Made by a program: the position numbers and the translations under genes
From: Pomphorhynchus laevis
Taxonomy: Eukaryota > Acanthocephala > Palaeacanthocephala > Echinorhynchida > Pomphorhynchidae
Direction of reading: 5' to 3'
Length of the DNA stretch: 64,000 nt
Assembly (NCBI GenBank): GCA_012934845.2
Contig: WNNJ02003645.1
Location: forward strand, 62,001 to 126,000
The notes under the pieces: model-generated
Told to the model about the DNA's origin: nothing
What the model saw: the letters and a program-made list of their open reading frames with translations, nothing else
Database searches by the model: none
Shown: piece after piece, positions 10,157 to 20,394 of the stretch
How positions within the stretch are numbered: position 1 is the first letter of the stretch
Layout of the letters: each line of letters begins with the position of its first letter

Positions 10157-11879
10157 TTAAATCCACCTGTATATTATCACGAGAAAAACCACTATGAGGA
10201 AAAATATTTCGCGCAATATTATACGAGATAAATTTTCACATTTACTGTTATTAAGCTGAGATATCCCGGCCTCTGACGGACGCATATCGTCGTTGTCTTT
10301 TTTCTTTTCGTAAAGTTCTAGTTTTTCACAGTATGTTATTATGGCTTTATGAATGTCATGCAAATGAACGGCAGCTAAAGGTTCTTTGTGCTCGAGCATT
10401 GTACACAAGGACAAGTGTGATAAGACCATTATGTCGAATGTATCATCCATGATTCCACTCAGTAAATACTTGAGTATCTCAGCGAAAACAATTTTGGCTT
10501 CGTCTTTTGACTTTACAGTGCAGTCATAACTACCTATATCAGACCAAGTGTATGTCGAGTCCCTGTACTTTTGTGAAATAAGCCGGTAAATGCAATCGTA
10601 GGACGCTTTTCAAATCTCTAATCTATGGTCTACACGATGTTTAAACGGTCCTATATCGACACTTTATCAGTTGATTATCTACTTTACAATGCTCGAGCAA
10701 TGCAGTAAGTGTATCAGGCCACAACTTCCAACGTAGTTCTCTTGTGTGTATAACTAAGTTCAGTGTGGTGATCGCCAATTTCCTCAAATTTCGGATGATT
10801 ACGTAGAATATCTGGTAATACTGTTTCTGGTTAAATCTTGATATCCGAAAATGGTATCGTTGACAAGGTAGTGAGGTACTTAAAAGTTTCTATTGAGTGT
10901 AATGATCGTAATCTACATAGCTGCGGGAAAATATCTTCCGGGCATAGTAGCAGCAGCTCTGATAAATGCTGAGCTTAGTTCATTCCTTCTGGAACAATAA
11001 TTTCATCATTAGCAGAAGCATTCCACACTAGTTTAACTATTGACCTAATCTCATCGATTTTTCCTGTTTCACATACAAATTCCTTCAACCCTTTAGTGCA
11101 CGATACAAAAAAAGCAAGCATACATGGTAAAGAATTCTGATTAACAGGTAATTTATTATGTATTTCGGTGATTCGTTGCTCGAGTATTGTAACGTTATTT
11201 TCACAAGTATACAAGCAGCCAAAGTCCATAACAGCTATTTCAGCACATAGCATTACTTTAAGGTCACTATCATCTATTTCGATCGCTTTATTTATGATCA
11301 AGTTACGTACGTTTCCCATAGAAGTAATGTTACATAGTTTACCAATCTCACACATTATTATACATGAACTTATCACTTCACGCCTGGTTTCTTCCTTTCT
11401 CACTAATTCAATATGCTGGTCAAGATTGCGCTTTAAAACGGTGTCAAAGTCTTCTTGAATTAATGTCGTCGTGGATTTCGTTTTGTAACTTAGTATAGAC
11501 ATACTAAGAATGTTCGCGATAAGTCTATGCCATATCAAGGTATTCTCGCTCAAAGATTCGAGCGCTAATGAATTTAACTCATCAATATGAGTTAAAGTGT
11601 ATAAGCTTATATATGTGTATAAGCTTCGATTGCCCTTGACGTCACGCAACAATCACCGGAAAAACTACTGTAATTATAAATGTTTAAAATATGTATGGCT
11701 ATCTGAGGCTTTGCCCAACCAGTACTGAAAATTTGCTCAAGTGTGGAAATAAAATATGTATTAGGTATTTTAAATATTATACTTATGCAAGATGCGATTG
11801 CTGGTTCCCAAGAACTATGTTTCGAGTAGTTTAGATTTAAAATTTTATCGATAAATGTTTTGATCAGCTTAACTATCAT
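10157..11879 (-). pseudogene. Unidentified host-like helical protein, decayed or multi-exon
   Basis: Three minus-strand segments look like ordinary host coding sequence and not like a transposon. 11879-11607 is leucine/isoleucine-rich and helical. 11652-10975 gives 225 codons with patterns such as LALESLSENTLIWHRLIANI and EIAVMDFGCLYTC. About 10560-10240 includes VFAEILKYLLSGIMDDTFDI. Between them the same frames stay protein-like but carry scattered stops (for example directly after EGMN near 10975). The composition suggests an ARM/HEAT-type alpha-helical protein. I do not recognise the family. Either it is a pseudogene captured in this TE cluster or some of the gaps are introns. Confidence 0.4.
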
Positions 11880-12339
11880 AACTGCCAGTGGTTCTTAACC
11901 TCTTTTACATGACTGCATGCTATTGAGTTTTTTAAATTTTTGCGATACAACTATTACGAAAAACATGCATTTTCCACCTCTGTTTAAATTTTAATTCAAA
12001 AAGAAAATATAATCCTTTTCAATTTATTCGCGGCGCACGAATGTGTTTCGCACAATGGTCGACAACCGCTGCCTTGTATTATTGATTTTATCAATTTCTA
12101 ACAAATATTATTTGCAACGATTCGTTGCTTTAATCGTTAGTTTGCTTCTTGCTATGTGCGTTCCGTGCTTGACTCATTGGATTATTGCTTGGCTCATTAG
12201 ATCGTTGTAATTGGGAAGTTATAATCTGTTGGTTTAAATATTATTTACAATGATTGGAACAATAATCATCTATTATATGATTAGTGTGCTAGAATCAGTT
12301 ACTCGTAAATTGATTGTATAATGTAAATAATACTACAAA
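11880..12339. other. AT-rich spacer, no recognised feature
   Basis: No open frame or repeat family that I can support. It separates the decayed host-like gene from the LINE-B 3' end. Confidence 0.4.
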
Positions 12340-15075
12340 TTTATTTAATGTGGCAAATGCGTACAAGCTGTACGCTTACAAGTCCACAAACAAAAATGAG
12401 AAAGTCAAGCAGATAAATTGTTAAAATGGGATCGGATTTGTCGTTTGAAGCACTGCAGGGAAGTTGATTGGCGTATATGAATGGGCAGATGATTCCACGA
12501 TAGAGGAGCAGCCACCAGGAAGAAGCGGAGTCCAAAGGAGGTAGAGTAGTTTGGGACATGTAAAAGAAGGGAATTACAGGAACGCAAGGAACAGTAAACA
12601 GGACGAGAATTATCAAGAAAAGGAAGGTTGAGAAATGAAGGGGTATGAAAAGTTACAAGGCGGAAAGCAACGATAAGAAGACGAATTTGAACACGACAAT
12701 AAATTGTAGGCAAATCGAGAGAAGCAAGATGGTAGGATGTATGATCAAAACGACGAAGACAGAGGAGAATTCGGACGGCTGCGTTGACGATGCGTTGTAG
12801 GGGAAGAAGAGTGGATTTAGGTGAGTTGGAAAATAGACTAAGACAATAATCGAGTCTAGAAAAAAGGAGAGAAGATATTAGAGTCATACAAGAAGGAAAA
12901 TCGATTAATCTACGAACTTGACGGAGGTTGAGGAGTATCAAGGTAGATGAGCGTACTTTATCTCTAACGAAAGGTTTAAGTGAAAGTCGGTTGTCAAAAT
13001 GGAAGCCTAGGAAAACGAGATTATCAACGATAGGAAGAATTGTAGAATTTAATGATACGGAGGGAGGTTCGAAGCCGAGGCGTCGAGGTAGGATCCACAT
13101 AATTTTGGATTTATCAGGATTCAGAGAAAGGCGAAGAGAAGAAAGATGATTGGAAATTGAGACAAGACAGTCCGAAGCGGAAACACTAAGATCGTGAATA
13201 CGATAAACAGGTGCATGAGCATAGATGAGAATGTCATCAGCATATTGCATAACATGGAAGTTAAATTTATGAGAAATCGAAGACAAATCACCAAGAAGAA
13301 GAGAGAAAAGTATAGGGCCTAATACGGAGCCTTGTGGAACACCGGACGGAATGGACGAAGGATGAGAGAGAAGAGTTAGAATATACGCGAAATGTACGGT
13401 TTGATAGATATGAAGAAAACCATGATACAGTGGGTAAAGAGAAGCCATAATCATGACGAAGGCGATGGAGAAGAATCGAGTGATCGACGATGTCAAAAGC
13501 AGACAATAGATCAAGAGAAACTATGACACTACATAATTTATGATCGCGCGATATGAGTAAGTCGTTATAAACTTTAAGACATGCAATTTCGGTAGAGTAA
13601 TTAGAGCGAAAAGCGGCTTGGAAGGGAGGAAATAAGTTAGAGGAATAGAGATATGTATTAACTTGCTTAAGAACGAGACGCTTAAAGAGTTTAGAGAAGG
13701 TTGGGAGAAGTGAAATAGGACGGTACGAAGATGGTAGTGAGGAGTCGAGAGATTGCTTTTTGATGAGAGGACGAACAGTGGCGCATTTCCAGATGGAAGG
13801 AAATGTACGGCTACGGATGGACGAGTTGAACAATGTGGTTAGGAAGGGTAAGATAACGGAGCAGATATTTTTAAGCAAGTGAGTGGGAATTGGGTCAGAA
13901 GGAGAGGTTTTATTAGGTAATGACAGCAGAACCGAAGAAACTTCATCAGACGAAACGGGAAGAAGGTGGAATAGTTCTGGGAGGGAAGTATTTAAAGATA
14001 AGAGTGGGTACAAGGGGGCTTTGGGTAGTAGGAAAAGTAAATTAGATAGCTTAGTTTGTAGATAAGAAGAAAATTCATCAGGATTTATATTACAAGGGGT
14101 AGATGATCGTGAAAGAATTGAGTTTAAGATTTTCCAATGAGATTTAGTGTTGGAAGATGACTCGAGTTGATTTCGCCAAAAGAGAGTACGTTTAGTACGT
14201 ATAAGAATGAGATGTGAACGGCGTTGAGAAAAGTAGGAATCACGAAGATTTGGAGGGAGTGAGTTGGGTGAACGTTTAAGAAAGCGTTTATACATACGAA
14301 AAGAGTGACGGAGTCGACGCTTAGAAAGACTACAGTCAGAATCGAACCAGGGAGCATGGCGCAAGCGCTGGGAACGTCGAAGTCGACTAGGCAGAATGTG
14401 ATTGAGGATAGTCGTAAGTTCAGAATCAAACAGAATGCATAGATCATCGGGAGAGAGATAGTGAAGAGGAAGTGAAAAGAGTGAAGAATTGAGTAAGGCT
14501 GTGCAGAGATCAGGGATATCGAGAAGCTTCCATGGTCGACTTGGTGTAGATAAAGGTAAAGGCGGAGAAGGAGGATGGGGACGAGTAAGAGTAAGAGTGA
14601 CAAGGAAATGATCGGACAAACCAGGATCAGTAATTGACAAGGAGGTATAGTCATTGAAGCAGTTAGGAACAGCAATGATGTCGAGAGCACCGCCGAGAAT
14701 ATGAGTTGGGCTTGTTGAAAGTAATTTATAGTTAAAATCAGAAAAAAGATTAGTTAAAGTGATAGAGTCAGAGTCAGACGGGCGATCAAGACGAATGTTA
14801 AAGTCACCGAGAACAAAAGAAGGAGTATAAGACAATGAACAGTGAGACATTAGATCTGCAAGGTCGTTAAAGAAGATACGTGATGGGGCAACTGAACCTG
14901 GACGGTATACAATCACAAGTTCCAGAGGGAAAGGCGTTGATAATCTGCATATGAGTAATTCGAACGAGGTGTAACGGATGTTAACGTTGATTTTACGTAA
15001 AGACATTGGGTGACGAGCAATGGCAACAATACCGCCATGGTTAGACGCAGTAGATGTATGAGATGTAATTTGACG
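12340..15075 (-). pseudogene. LINE-B (L2-like) copy 2, EN-RT with one frameshift
   Basis: The minus strand starts inside the endonuclease (SNHGGIVAIARHP, VIVYRPG, VLGDFNIRLDRP, LSDHFLVTL). It continues through the linker to RT (SYRPISLLPTFSKLFKRL, STEIACLKVYNDLL, DLLSAFDIVDHSILL) in the frame 15006-13288. A frameshift near 13.35-13.37 kb moves the rest into the frame ending at 12405 (SGVPQGSVLGPILF, MQYADDILIYAHA, then RSHFNNLSA and stop). The 3' UTR of about 65 bases ends in the family stem-loop (12347-12375). This copy shows the true C-terminus, which the 17-20 kb copy has lost to frameshifts. It is 5'-truncated and lacks ORF1. Confidence 0.87.
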
Positions 15076-15109
15076 AGCTGATTCAAATGTAAATGTATAA
15101 TTCGAATTG

Positions 15110-16200
15110 TAATATGTATTATAATAGATATTACATACAGACCATTAGCCACAAGGCTATTTTGCTCAATCACGACAATACAAAAAGAAAGTAAAAAGAA
15201 AAAGATCATTTATAGAATGCCTCGATTCGACGTACCACATCCGGCTTCATTAACCAATTCTTCAGCATTTTTCGAAAATCCAGAAAGCTCGCAGCATTCA
15301 CAACATTAGTTATACGCTCGGTGGGAAAGTTGAAATTTTTGTAGATAATTTTCCATTGTACAAGATATCTAGACAAAGATAATGTCCTCTTCGTTATTGT
15401 CGAAAATTTATCTTAGTAACTTCATTGGAGAATCCTACATATTGATGTACGATGCGATACATAGAACACATGTCTAGGAACACGAGGCGAAAATATATGG
15501 AACATAATTCAAGATGAAAGAGCCGCTACTAATAAGGGAGATCCCTCAAGCTAGGAGATAAGCGTGTGACACTGTAGTATGCGTTCATACTTTGACATTT
15601 CATCTTTCGACATGGAAATGCAACCGATCAGCATATTCGATCAATGGTTGGATCTTAGCCTTGTATCATACGGACAATGACTAAAGATTCGGTGTAAAGA
15701 AACAATTCCTAATTATATGCATCATCCGCCTAGCTGCGCTGTATACACGCATTGTATTCCCCCGCGTTTTGCCAAAACGCAAGTGTACACACTTGGCCAT
15801 ATTTAAGTGGATACCCGTTAATTGAGACCAACCATGTACTACATTTAGAGCCTTCTGCAAACACACAATATCTTCCAGATCCTCAATGGTCCTCTATAAT
15901 TTCAGGTCATCTGAAAAAGGCAATAACTCGCAAGACTTTGATCTAACTAGCTCATCAAATAAGGTATTTATGAACATGTTGAAGAGGACTGGACAAAAGA
16001 CAGACCCTTGAGGTACACCGATAGATACTCTTGGAGGTAATGATAAAGATTAACGCGAAAAATGCGGTCGCATTGAAAATTCTGAATCCAATCTATTAGC
16101 TATTTATCGATTTGATACGATTGCAGAACGTCCAGCAACATCATGCGCGGAACACGGTCAAAGGCCAACTAAAATCAAGGAAGATCGCATCCACATCATA
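15110..16200 (-). pseudogene. CR1/Jockey-like LINE, heavily decayed RT and 3' end
   Basis: The minus strand keeps GVPQGSVF-like sequence near 16.01 kb, a damaged F-DDL box near 15.92 kb, and the thumb segment HLNMAKCVHLRFGKTRG at 15681-15866. The 3' end near 15.11-15.17 kb has the same AGCC...GGCT hairpin as the copy at 8.4 kb. Several frameshifts are present. LINE-B copy 2 abuts it at its 3' side. Confidence 0.7.
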
Positions 16201-16288
16201 ACAAAAAATTTTAAGAGCTTAAAGAAAAATTTGAAGACCTTTTAAGAGAATAAAAATTTTAAGAGCTTAAACACACATTCCAAATCTA

Positions 16289-16405
16289 TCCAGTTCCAGA
16301 TCAATCCAGTTCCAGGTCAATCCAGTTTTAGATCAATCCAGTAACAGATCAATCCAGTTCCAGATCAATCCAGTTCCAGATCAATCCAGTTCCAGATCAA
16401 TCCAG
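16289..16405 (+). repeat. 16-bp tandem repeat upstream of LINE-B ORF1
   Basis: About 7.3 copies of a 16-bp unit (TCCAGTTCCAGATCAA) with one or two variants per copy lie 34 bp before the ORF1 start. The position matches 5'-UTR promoter monomers known from some LINEs. That function is an inference. Confidence 0.85.
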
Positions 16406-16438
16406 CAAATTTAACAGTTTTAACGCACAAGGACGTCG

Positions 16439-17461
16439 ATGGGAGGACGTAAGAAGACTGCTACGACTGACACCAACTGTGCTCAACTACAAGTACAATG
16501 CTCGACACAAGACTGCAGCGTCTGGACTACAATCGCATGCGACAGCAGTAAGTCTAAAGAAGACTTCATATGCGGCTTTTGTGCCAACAAACTCATACGC
16601 GACCTCTCCCATAAGAACATATCAACCTCCAACGTGTCCACTCAAACCACCCCAGTCGTTTCTGATATCCTTTATAAACCCACTGATCCTGTCATCACAT
16701 GCACTTCTAATCCCATGTCTTCACTTCCCGACACTCCCCGTATCTTCCCTTCTGTCTCGTTTCTCAATAACCTACATCCCTCAATCAAAATCACCTCCAC
16801 CAACCTCCACAATCCTTCCACTCATAACCTTTCCTCACATCGCTCACCACCCTCTCTATTATCCAAATCCTCTTTGTCTTCCGCTGTCAAACCTACTCCC
16901 TTGATATCCTCAACTCCCAGCTCTCCAATCGTGATCTCACCAACTCACGTTACTCGTCCTCCTTTACGGAAACGCTATCCTTTTCGCGATCGTTGCGTCA
17001 TCGTCACTAATATCACTCCTTCCAACTCTTTATCTCCACAAGCACGTCTCGACCACGATGTTTCCGCATTCAGATCCATCCTCTCGTCTCTTGTTCCTGC
17101 GGATAACCCATCCTTTTTCAACAACATCTCTCCTGTCGCATTCATCCGCCTAAATAAATCTTCTCAATCTAATCCTTCCCAGCCCCCTCTCCTAAAAGTT
17201 GTTTTCAAGCATTGCTCTCACGCGTCTTCTGTCCTCTCCCAACGATTCAAACTCATGTCCTCTTCAGCCACTCGCATTTTCCCCGATCGCATACCCTCCG
17301 AAATCGCTCAACTCTCATCTGCCCGCATCGAAAAACGCCGTCGCGAGGAAAATGGTGAAACATCTCTCTCCATCCGAAACATCGACGGAAATTTTCAAGT
17401 TGTTCGCACCCGCCCAAAAATTCGATGGCGCTCCATCTCCCCTATATGTCTTCTCCACTAG
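16439..17461 (+). CDS. LINE-B ORF1 protein with C-rich finger
   Basis: A 340-codon frame beginning MGGRKKTATTDTNCAQLQ. Residues 18-52 hold a CxxxxC...C...CxxC pattern (CSTQDC, then FICGFC) of the PHD-like type found in ORF1 of CR1/L2 LINEs. A long Ser/Pro/Thr-rich linker follows. The C-terminal third contains LDHDVSAFRSILSSLVP and RLNKSSQSNPSQPPLLKVVF, then SQRFKLMSSSATRIFPDRIP, which resembles the chaperone or RNA-binding C-terminal domain of CR1-type ORF1. It overlaps ORF2 by 37 bp in another frame, so ORF2 translation would need reinitiation or a similar process. I see no internal break. Confidence 0.75.
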   Translation: MGGRKKTATTDTNCAQLQVQCSTQDCSVWTTIACDSSKSKEDFICGFCANKLIRDLSHKNISTSNVSTQTTPVVSDILYKPTDPVITCTSNPMSSLPDTPRIFPSVSFLNNLHPSIKITSTNLHNPSTHNLSSHRSPPSLLSKSSLSSAVKPTPLISSTPSSPIVISPTHVTRPPLRKRYPFRDRCVIVTNITPSNSLSPQARLDHDVSAFRSILSSLVPADNPSFFNNISPVAFIRLNKSSQSNPSQPPLLKVVFKHCSHASSVLSQRFKLMSSSATRIFPDRIPSEIAQLSSARIEKRRREENGETSLSIRNIDGNFQVVRTRPKIRWRSISPICLLH

Positions 17462-20373
17462 CCCCTACTACCACTACACAAGGTTTCCGCCTCGACCTCA
17501 ACACTAGATCTATTCTCAATAAATCCGATCTCATCTTCAACTTATTCACTAATCAATCCATCGATCTCTTCTGCCTCACTGAATCCTGGCACTCCGATTC
17601 TGACGAACTCTCCATCTCTGCCGGTTGCTCACTAGTCGAATCCGCTCGCCCCCTTAGCAAATCCCCTTCTAAATTCTCTAATCATGGCGGCATTGTCGCA
17701 TTCGCCCGTCACCCCGCGTCTCTTCGCAAAATCACTTCCCCTTTCAGTCCTTGCTCTTTTGAACTGCTCACTTGTCGTTCTTCTAACCCGATCACTCTAG
17801 ATCTCGCCATTGTATACCGTCCTGGTTCATCAGCTCCTACATCCTTATTTTTTACCGAACTCGCTGACCTTCTGTCCCACTGTTCTTTGTCCTCAATCCC
17901 TTCAATCGTTCTTGGCGACTTCAACATCCGCCTCGACCGCCCCTCTTCCACCGAGTCAATCCAGTTCATCAACATTCTATCCAACTATAACTACAAACCC
18001 ATCTCCACTGCCCCCACACATATCCTTGGTGGGGCACTTGACATCATCGCTGTCCCCGATCATTTTGCTGCCTACACCTCACTGTCCATTTTCGATCCTG
18101 GTCTATCCGATCACTTTCTCGTCACCCTTGATCTCACTCACAACAACACCCCTCCTCACACACCTACAATACTACGTCGCTCTTGGAGAAATCTTGACCT
18201 CTCCCTTCTCCGCTCTGCCTTACTCAAATCGTCTCTATCCTATCCAACAATAACATATTCATCTCCTCACGATCTCGCCTTTCTTTTCGACTCTGAACTC
18301 ACATCCATTCTCGATATTCTCTTGCCCTTCAAGCCTCACCCACACCGTCGCTTGCACCGTGCCCCATGGTTTGACATCCAATGCCTACTCTCAAAGCGTC
18401 GACTCCGCCATGCTTTTCGAGTCTATCACCGCTCTCTCAGACGTGATTTCCGCTCGATCACTCCGTCTTTCCGTGATACCTATCTTGCTCATCGGCGGTC
18501 TCATCTCCACCTACTACGTACCAAATGCAACTCCTTTTGGCAGCATAAAATCATCACTTCATTCAACACAAAGATTATATGGAATACTTTTAACTCAATC
18601 CTTGCTTGCTCCTCTCCGCCGTACGACATTAATCCCCATGATTATTCGTCATTTCTCCAGAGCAAAGTATCCACGTTGCTTTCTCACAGCCCGGTCTCCA
18701 TCCTATCCCACTCGGCCCCGCCTAGCCTCATTCTCCCGGAACTCTTTCATCTTCTCCCTGTCTCACCTTCCGAAGTCTCATCTGTTCTCATGTCCTTGCC
18801 CAGCAAAACCTCACCTGCCGATCCCCTGCCTACCCACATACTTAAATCCATATGCTCATCGATATCCCCTTTTCTCACAACCTTGTTTAACTCGTCCATC
18901 CGCAGTCGTATCTTCCCTTCACACTGGAAATCCGCAATCGTTCGTCCCCTCCTTAAGAAACAATCGCTCGACCCCTCCTTTCCTTCTAGCTATCGCCCCA
19001 TTTTACTACTCCCTACTCTTTCTGACCTCTTAGAACGCCTCATCTTAGTACAGATCGACGCTTATCTCTCGTCATTCAATCTGTACCCTCATTTCCAATC
19101 CGATTTCTGCTCTAATCACTCCACAGAAATCGCATGGATGAAAGTTTACAACGACTTACTCATTTCTCGAGACAAGGCTCTATATAGTGTACTAATCTTC
19201 CTCGACCTCTCTTCCGCCTTCGACATTGTCGACCACTCCGTCCTCCTTCATCGCCTTCATTATGATTACGGCTTTTCTTCTTCCTCCGTAGCATGGTTTG
19301 CCTCATATCTATCCGACCGTTCCTTTCGCGTCTGTTCTAATTCATCATCCTCCCCTCCCATCCCTATATTTTGCGGGGTCCCACAAGGTTCAGTCCTAGG
19401 TCCCCTGCTTTTCTCTCTTCTGCTTGGCGATCTCTCTCCGTTTATCAAACCTTTTTCCTTTAACGTCATGCAATACGCCGATGACATCCTCATCTATGCT
19501 CATGCACCCGCACATCGCATACACGATATCGGCAATTCTGCCTCCAACTGTCTTTCTTCTATCTACGAACGTCTCTCCAATCTCCATATCGTTCTAAACC
19601 CCGACAAGTCTAAAATAATGTGGATCCTATCCCGTAAACCAAACATATCTCCTTCCACTGTATCATTTGCCTCATCGATCATCCCCATAGTGCACAATCT
19701 CACTTTCTTAGGCTTCCATTTCGATGATCACCTTTCCCTTAAACCCTTCGTCCGTGACAAGGTCCGCTCGTCTAACTTAATTCTCCGTGACATCCGCCGT
19801 ATCCGCCCCCTTATCGACTTCCGTTCTTGTATGTCTCTTCTTTCATCGCTTCTTTTCCCTAAAATCGATTACTGCCTTAGCCTTTTCGCCAATTCTCCAA
19901 AATCCATCATCCTACCACTACAACGCATAATCAACTCCAGCCGTTCGAGTGCTCTTTCGTCTCCCTCACTTCGACTACATATCCACGTATATTGCCCAAC
20001 TCTCCTAGTTCACTATCCACATCCGCATCCAACTTCGCATTCTTCTCGTTACTTTTCGTCTGACCGCTGTCGGCTCCCCATCGTTTATCAACCTCCTTTT
20101 TTAGACGACACTCGCCCCACCTCGCTATCGCTGCGTTCCCGTCAAACCCTCTTACTCCACGTTCCCAATTACTCCAACAACTATGGTTGGTCTCCGATCC
20201 TTCCTCGTCTCCGCCTCACTCGCCTGGAATCAACTCCCTCTCGACGTCAGCCGCGCTTCCTCCTTTATCACATTCAAACACCTCCTCCGTTCACACCTTC
20301 TCGACACATGATTTACATTTTTGTTTTGTTGTGGTCATGTAAGCGTGCGCTGGCACGCATTTGCCACGTTTAA
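17425..20373 (+). CDS. LINE-B ORF2, endonuclease and reverse transcriptase
   Basis: A 982-codon open frame. Residues about 15-245 form the APE-type endonuclease (LDLNTRSILNK, FCLTESW, NHGGIVAFARHP, VYRPGS, VLGDFNIRLDRP, GLSDHFLV). After a linker with the DPLPTHILKSI segment, the L2-type RT covers about residues 480-760 (SYRPILLLPTLSDLLERLIL, IFLDLSSAFDIVDHSVLL, CGVPQGSVLGPLLF, MQYADDILIYAHA). The YADD box is intact. After about residue 838 the protein no longer matches copy 2, which has IVNAAVRILLCLRRF there, so frameshifts near 19.94 kb have scrambled the C-terminus without closing the frame. This is the most complete LINE-B in the window but is probably not fully functional. Confidence 0.88.
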   Translation: MALHLPYMSSPLAPTTTTQGFRLDLNTRSILNKSDLIFNLFTNQSIDLFCLTESWHSDSDELSISAGCSLVESARPLSKSPSKFSNHGGIVAFARHPASLRKITSPFSPCSFELLTCRSSNPITLDLAIVYRPGSSAPTSLFFTELADLLSHCSLSSIPSIVLGDFNIRLDRPSSTESIQFINILSNYNYKPISTAPTHILGGALDIIAVPDHFAAYTSLSIFDPGLSDHFLVTLDLTHNNTPPHTPTILRRSWRNLDLSLLRSALLKSSLSYPTITYSSPHDLAFLFDSELTSILDILLPFKPHPHRRLHRAPWFDIQCLLSKRRLRHAFRVYHRSLRRDFRSITPSFRDTYLAHRRSHLHLLRTKCNSFWQHKIITSFNTKIIWNTFNSILACSSPPYDINPHDYSSFLQSKVSTLLSHSPVSILSHSAPPSLILPELFHLLPVSPSEVSSVLMSLPSKTSPADPLPTHILKSICSSISPFLTTLFNSSIRSRIFPSHWKSAIVRPLLKKQSLDPSFPSSYRPILLLPTLSDLLERLILVQIDAYLSSFNLYPHFQSDFCSNHSTEIAWMKVYNDLLISRDKALYSVLIFLDLSSAFDIVDHSVLLHRLHYDYGFSSSSVAWFASYLSDRSFRVCSNSSSSPPIPIFCGVPQGSVLGPLLFSLLLGDLSPFIKPFSFNVMQYADDILIYAHAPAHRIHDIGNSASNCLSSIYERLSNLHIVLNPDKSKIMWILSRKPNISPSTVSFASSIIPIVHNLTFLGFHFDDHLSLKPFVRDKVRSSNLILRDIRRIRPLIDFRSCMSLLSSLLFPKIDYCLSLFANSPKSIILPLQRIINSSRSSALSSPSLRLHIHVYCPTLLVHYPHPHPTSHSSRYFSSDRCRLPIVYQPPFLDDTRPTSLSLRSRQTLLLHVPNYSNNYGWSPILPRLRLTRLESTPSRRQPRFLLYHIQTPPPFTPSRHMIYIFVLLWSCKRALARICHV
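20337..20366 (+). other. LINE-B 3'-terminal stem-loop
   Basis: GTAAGC is followed by a hairpin GCGTGC-GCTG-GCACGC overlapping it, then ATTTGCCAC and AATAAA-like tail sequence. The same structure with paired substitutions (GCGTAC/GTACGC) sits at 12347-12375. Conservation as a stem suggests the 3' recognition structure used by the L2/CR1-type RT. Confidence 0.6.
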
Positions 20374-20394
20374 TAAATCTTTTTTTAACCTCTT

